DNA of 64,000 nt from Paracoccus lichenicola (GTDB lineage: Bacteria; Pseudomonadota; Alphaproteobacteria; Rhodobacterales; Rhodobacteraceae): NCBI RefSeq assembly GCF_009708075.1, contig NZ_WMBT01000003.1, positions 124,001-188,000 on the forward strand, in the 5' to 3' direction. The position numbers and the translations under genes are program-made. Below the pieces are notes generated by a model. The model saw nothing but the letters and a program-made list of their open reading frames with translations. It did not search any database and was not told where the DNA came from. Positions 62,537-64,000 of the stretch are shown piece by piece. Position 1 is the first letter of the stretch. Each line of letters opens with the position of its first letter.

Positions 62537-63237
62537 GGGCGTCCCCCTTGGCGTTCGGGCATCAGTTGCTGCGCGGCCCCTGCCAGCATCAGCCACAGGG
62601 ATGTCACGACCAGGCCCCAGTTGGCCCAGCTGTCGGGATGGAAATCGACCCAGGCCGCGCGGGCGGCGAAGACGCACCACAGGATCGCGATGGGCAGGGA
62701 AATCGCCCGCCAGCGTTCGGTACGCACGGGGTGGATGAACTTGATCGGCAAAAACATCGCCACCGTCAGCGCGACGATGATCGTCAGGATCACCGTCCAG
62801 TGCGGGTCGGTCGCGAACAGGACCAGCACCACCATGTTCCAGCAGCCCGGAAAGCCGGAAAACGAATTGTCCCTGGTCTTCATCCGCGTGTCCGCGAAAT
62901 AGATCACGCTGCCATAGACGATCACGATGATCGCGAACCAGCCGGTCCAGCCGGACAGCAGCCCCGACTTGAACAGCGCATAGGCCGGGATGAACACATA
63001 GGTCAGATAGTCGATGATCAGGTCCATCAGCACGCCGTCATAGTTCGGCGAATGGATCTTGACATCATAGCGCCGCGCCAGGGGACCGTCGATGCCATCG
63101 ACGACCAGGGCCACGACCAGCCACAGGAACATCAGCGACCACTTGCCCTCGACCGCGGCGAGCATCGCCAGCATCGACAGCACCGCGCCAGTGGCGGTCA
63201 GCAGGTGGACGGACAGGGCTTTGTGTTGTGTCTTCAT
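62533..63237 (-). CDS. pcs: Phosphatidylcholine synthase
   Basis: A 234-residue membrane enzyme of the CDP-alcohol phosphotransferase family that joins choline to CDP-diacylglycerol. The active-site motif is visible as Asp47, Asp50-Gly51, Ala54-Arg55, Gly68, Asp72 and Asp76, with the long Arg-to-Gly spacing typical of Pcs. About eight hydrophobic segments follow. The one-step route from choline is characteristic of many alphaproteobacteria. It is upstream of the binding-protein gene, which it overlaps by four bases. Confidence 0.94.
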   Translation of the reverse strand: MKTQHKALSVHLLTATGAVLSMLAMLAAVEGKWSLMFLWLVVALVVDGIDGPLARRYDVKIHSPNYDGVLMDLIIDYLTYVFIPAYALFKSGLLSGWTGWFAIIVIVYGSVIYFADTRMKTRDNSFSGFPGCWNMVVLVLFATDPHWTVILTIIVALTVAMFLPIKFIHPVRTERWRAISLPIAILWCVFAARAAWVDFHPDSWANWGLVVTSLWLMLAGAAQQLMPERQGGRP

Positions 63238-63286
63238 GGGCCGGTTCTGGCAGCTTGGCGGCGATCACGCAACCGTGCTTGGCGGG

Positions 63287-64000
63287 TCAACGCAGGATCG
63301 GCGGGCCTTTGGGGCGTGGCTGGGGCGCGGGTTCCTCGACCGTCAGGTCGAAGCGCAGCACGCCCGCGGGCAGGGCCGCGTCGGTGAAGCTGACATCGAC
63401 GCCGCCGGGCTGCGGGGGCAGGAAGGCCAGCGCCTCGGCCAGGGCCTTGGCGATGGCGGGCTGATGGGCGGGATCGGCGCCCGCGACCAGGACCACGTGA
63501 GCGTCCCCTGTCCCGGCCAGCGCCGCCCCGGCGATGAGGCCGCGCATGTCGCCCAGGCGTTCGGCCAGGGGCTGCGCCAAGGCCGTGACCACGGCGGGGG
63601 CGGGCGGGGTCAGGCGCAGGCGGGCATCCGTCGCCTGGGGCGCGGCGGACAGCGCCCCGGTCAGCCAGTCCAGCATCGCGGCATCCAGCAGCATTTCCGA
63701 CGCCTTGCCCGGATTGACCAGCAGCCCCGCGCCTTCGGATTTCAGCAGGCCCGCCAGCACCCGCCCCGGCATCGCCGCATAGGCGGTGGGTCCGCCGAAG
63801 AAGCCCGCCAGCCGGTCCTCGGTATCGCAGGCCAATGCCACGGGACCGGTTTCCAGCGGGAAGATGCGCAGTTCCACCCGGTCGCCCGCAGGTTCCGCGA
63901 CCAGGGCCACGGCCAGTTCGGTATCTGCCAGCCGCGACAGCATCCGCGCGCGTTGGGGCGCGTCGGCGTCGTGGAAGGGACGGGGGGCAAGGTCGTCAAG
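63287..64000 (-). CDS. SseB-family protein, 5' end beyond the window
   Basis: The open frame continues past base 64000, so the start is missing; 237 residues are visible. The region TELAVALVAEPAGDRVELRIFPLE and the following GPVALACDTEDRLAGFFGG fit the SseB N-terminal domain, a small family of unknown biochemical role. The C-terminal part is Pro/Ala-rich (EEPAPQPRPKGPP). An in-frame ATG at 63943 exists but conserved-looking sequence extends upstream of it. It is on the same strand as pcs, 49 bp ahead. Confidence 0.65.
   Translation of the reverse strand, partial: LDDLAPRPFHDADAPQRARMLSRLADTELAVALVAEPAGDRVELRIFPLETGPVALACDTEDRLAGFFGGPTAYAAMPGRVLAGLLKSEGAGLLVNPGKASEMLLDAAMLDWLTGALSAAPQATDARLRLTPPAPAVVTALAQPLAERLGDMRGLIAGAALAGTGDAHVVLVAGADPAHQPAIAKALAEALAFLPPQPGGVDVSFTDAALPAGVLRFDLTVEEPAPQPRPKGPPILR

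Overview
The window is high-GC DNA, about 68-70% GC by eye, with densely packed and often overlapping genes. Gene content and order point to an alphaproteobacterium of the Rhodobacteraceae, most likely Paracoccus or a close relative. Supporting signs are a phosphatidylcholine synthase, a GguABC/ChvE sugar importer beside a GbpR-like LysR regulator, a flagellar cluster with a CtrA-like box, BioMNY, and lptCAB-hpf-ptsN. No rRNA, tRNA, insertion sequence, prophage or CRISPR array is visible; the window looks chromosomal.

Layout. (1) 1-4924: envelope and stress block on the minus strand: rnd, kdsD, lptC, lptA, lptB, hpf, ptsN and the start of an unknown gene. (2) 5059-5628: a small Ala-rich secreted protein with a repeated KDGSxxPLE motif behind a GGAAC-N17-CGTT promoter-like element. 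(3) 5726-22590: a run of about 17 kb of minus-strand genes for aldose uptake and oxidative breakdown. It has two ABC importers (ChvE-GguAB and YtfQRT-YjfF type), galactose/arabinose dehydrogenase, lactonase, aldonate dehydratase, GguC, alpha-ketoglutarate semialdehyde dehydrogenase, mutarotase, DgoK and DgoA. The divergent LysR gene (22710-23654) probably controls it. (4) 23632-27545: polyamine-type ABC importer. (5) 27663-29529: BioMNY biotin importer. (6) 29631-39662: flagellar export, basal-body and motor genes, in two divergent arms (fliF-H-N-P and fliL...motA-flhA-fliR-flhB). (7) 39663-43895: palindromic repeats, a secreted nuclease/phosphatase-fold protein, an RTX protein and a Tat-exported glucan biosynthesis protein. 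(8) 43885-48199: malonate use (malonyl-CoA synthetase, malonyl-CoA decarboxylase, MFS transporter). (9) 48379-51461: heme oxygenase plus bacteriophytochrome kinase. (10) 51571-58084: mreB-mreC-mreD-mrdA-rodA and a 2-hydroxyacid dehydrogenase. (11) 58281-64000: rhamnosyltransferase-like protein, leuA with a possible leucine leader peptide, a peptide-type ABC binding protein, phosphatidylcholine synthase and a truncated SseB-like gene.

How the genes work together. The sugar block can be read as one pathway serving both D-galactose and L-arabinose: import, oxidation to lactone, hydrolysis, dehydration to a 2-keto-3-deoxy acid, then either phosphorylation and aldol cleavage (DgoK/DgoA) or dehydration and oxidation to 2-oxoglutarate. 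The step from 2-keto-3-deoxy-arabinonate to the semialdehyde has no classical enzyme here, and GguC is the best candidate.

No wholly new system is certain. The items most worth following are the palindromic repeats that supply the stop codons of three unrelated genes, the stress-promoter-like element ahead of the KDGS-motif protein, hairpins placed directly after binding-protein genes, and several small uncharacterised flagellar-locus proteins. All functional assignments come from reading the sequence; no database search was run.
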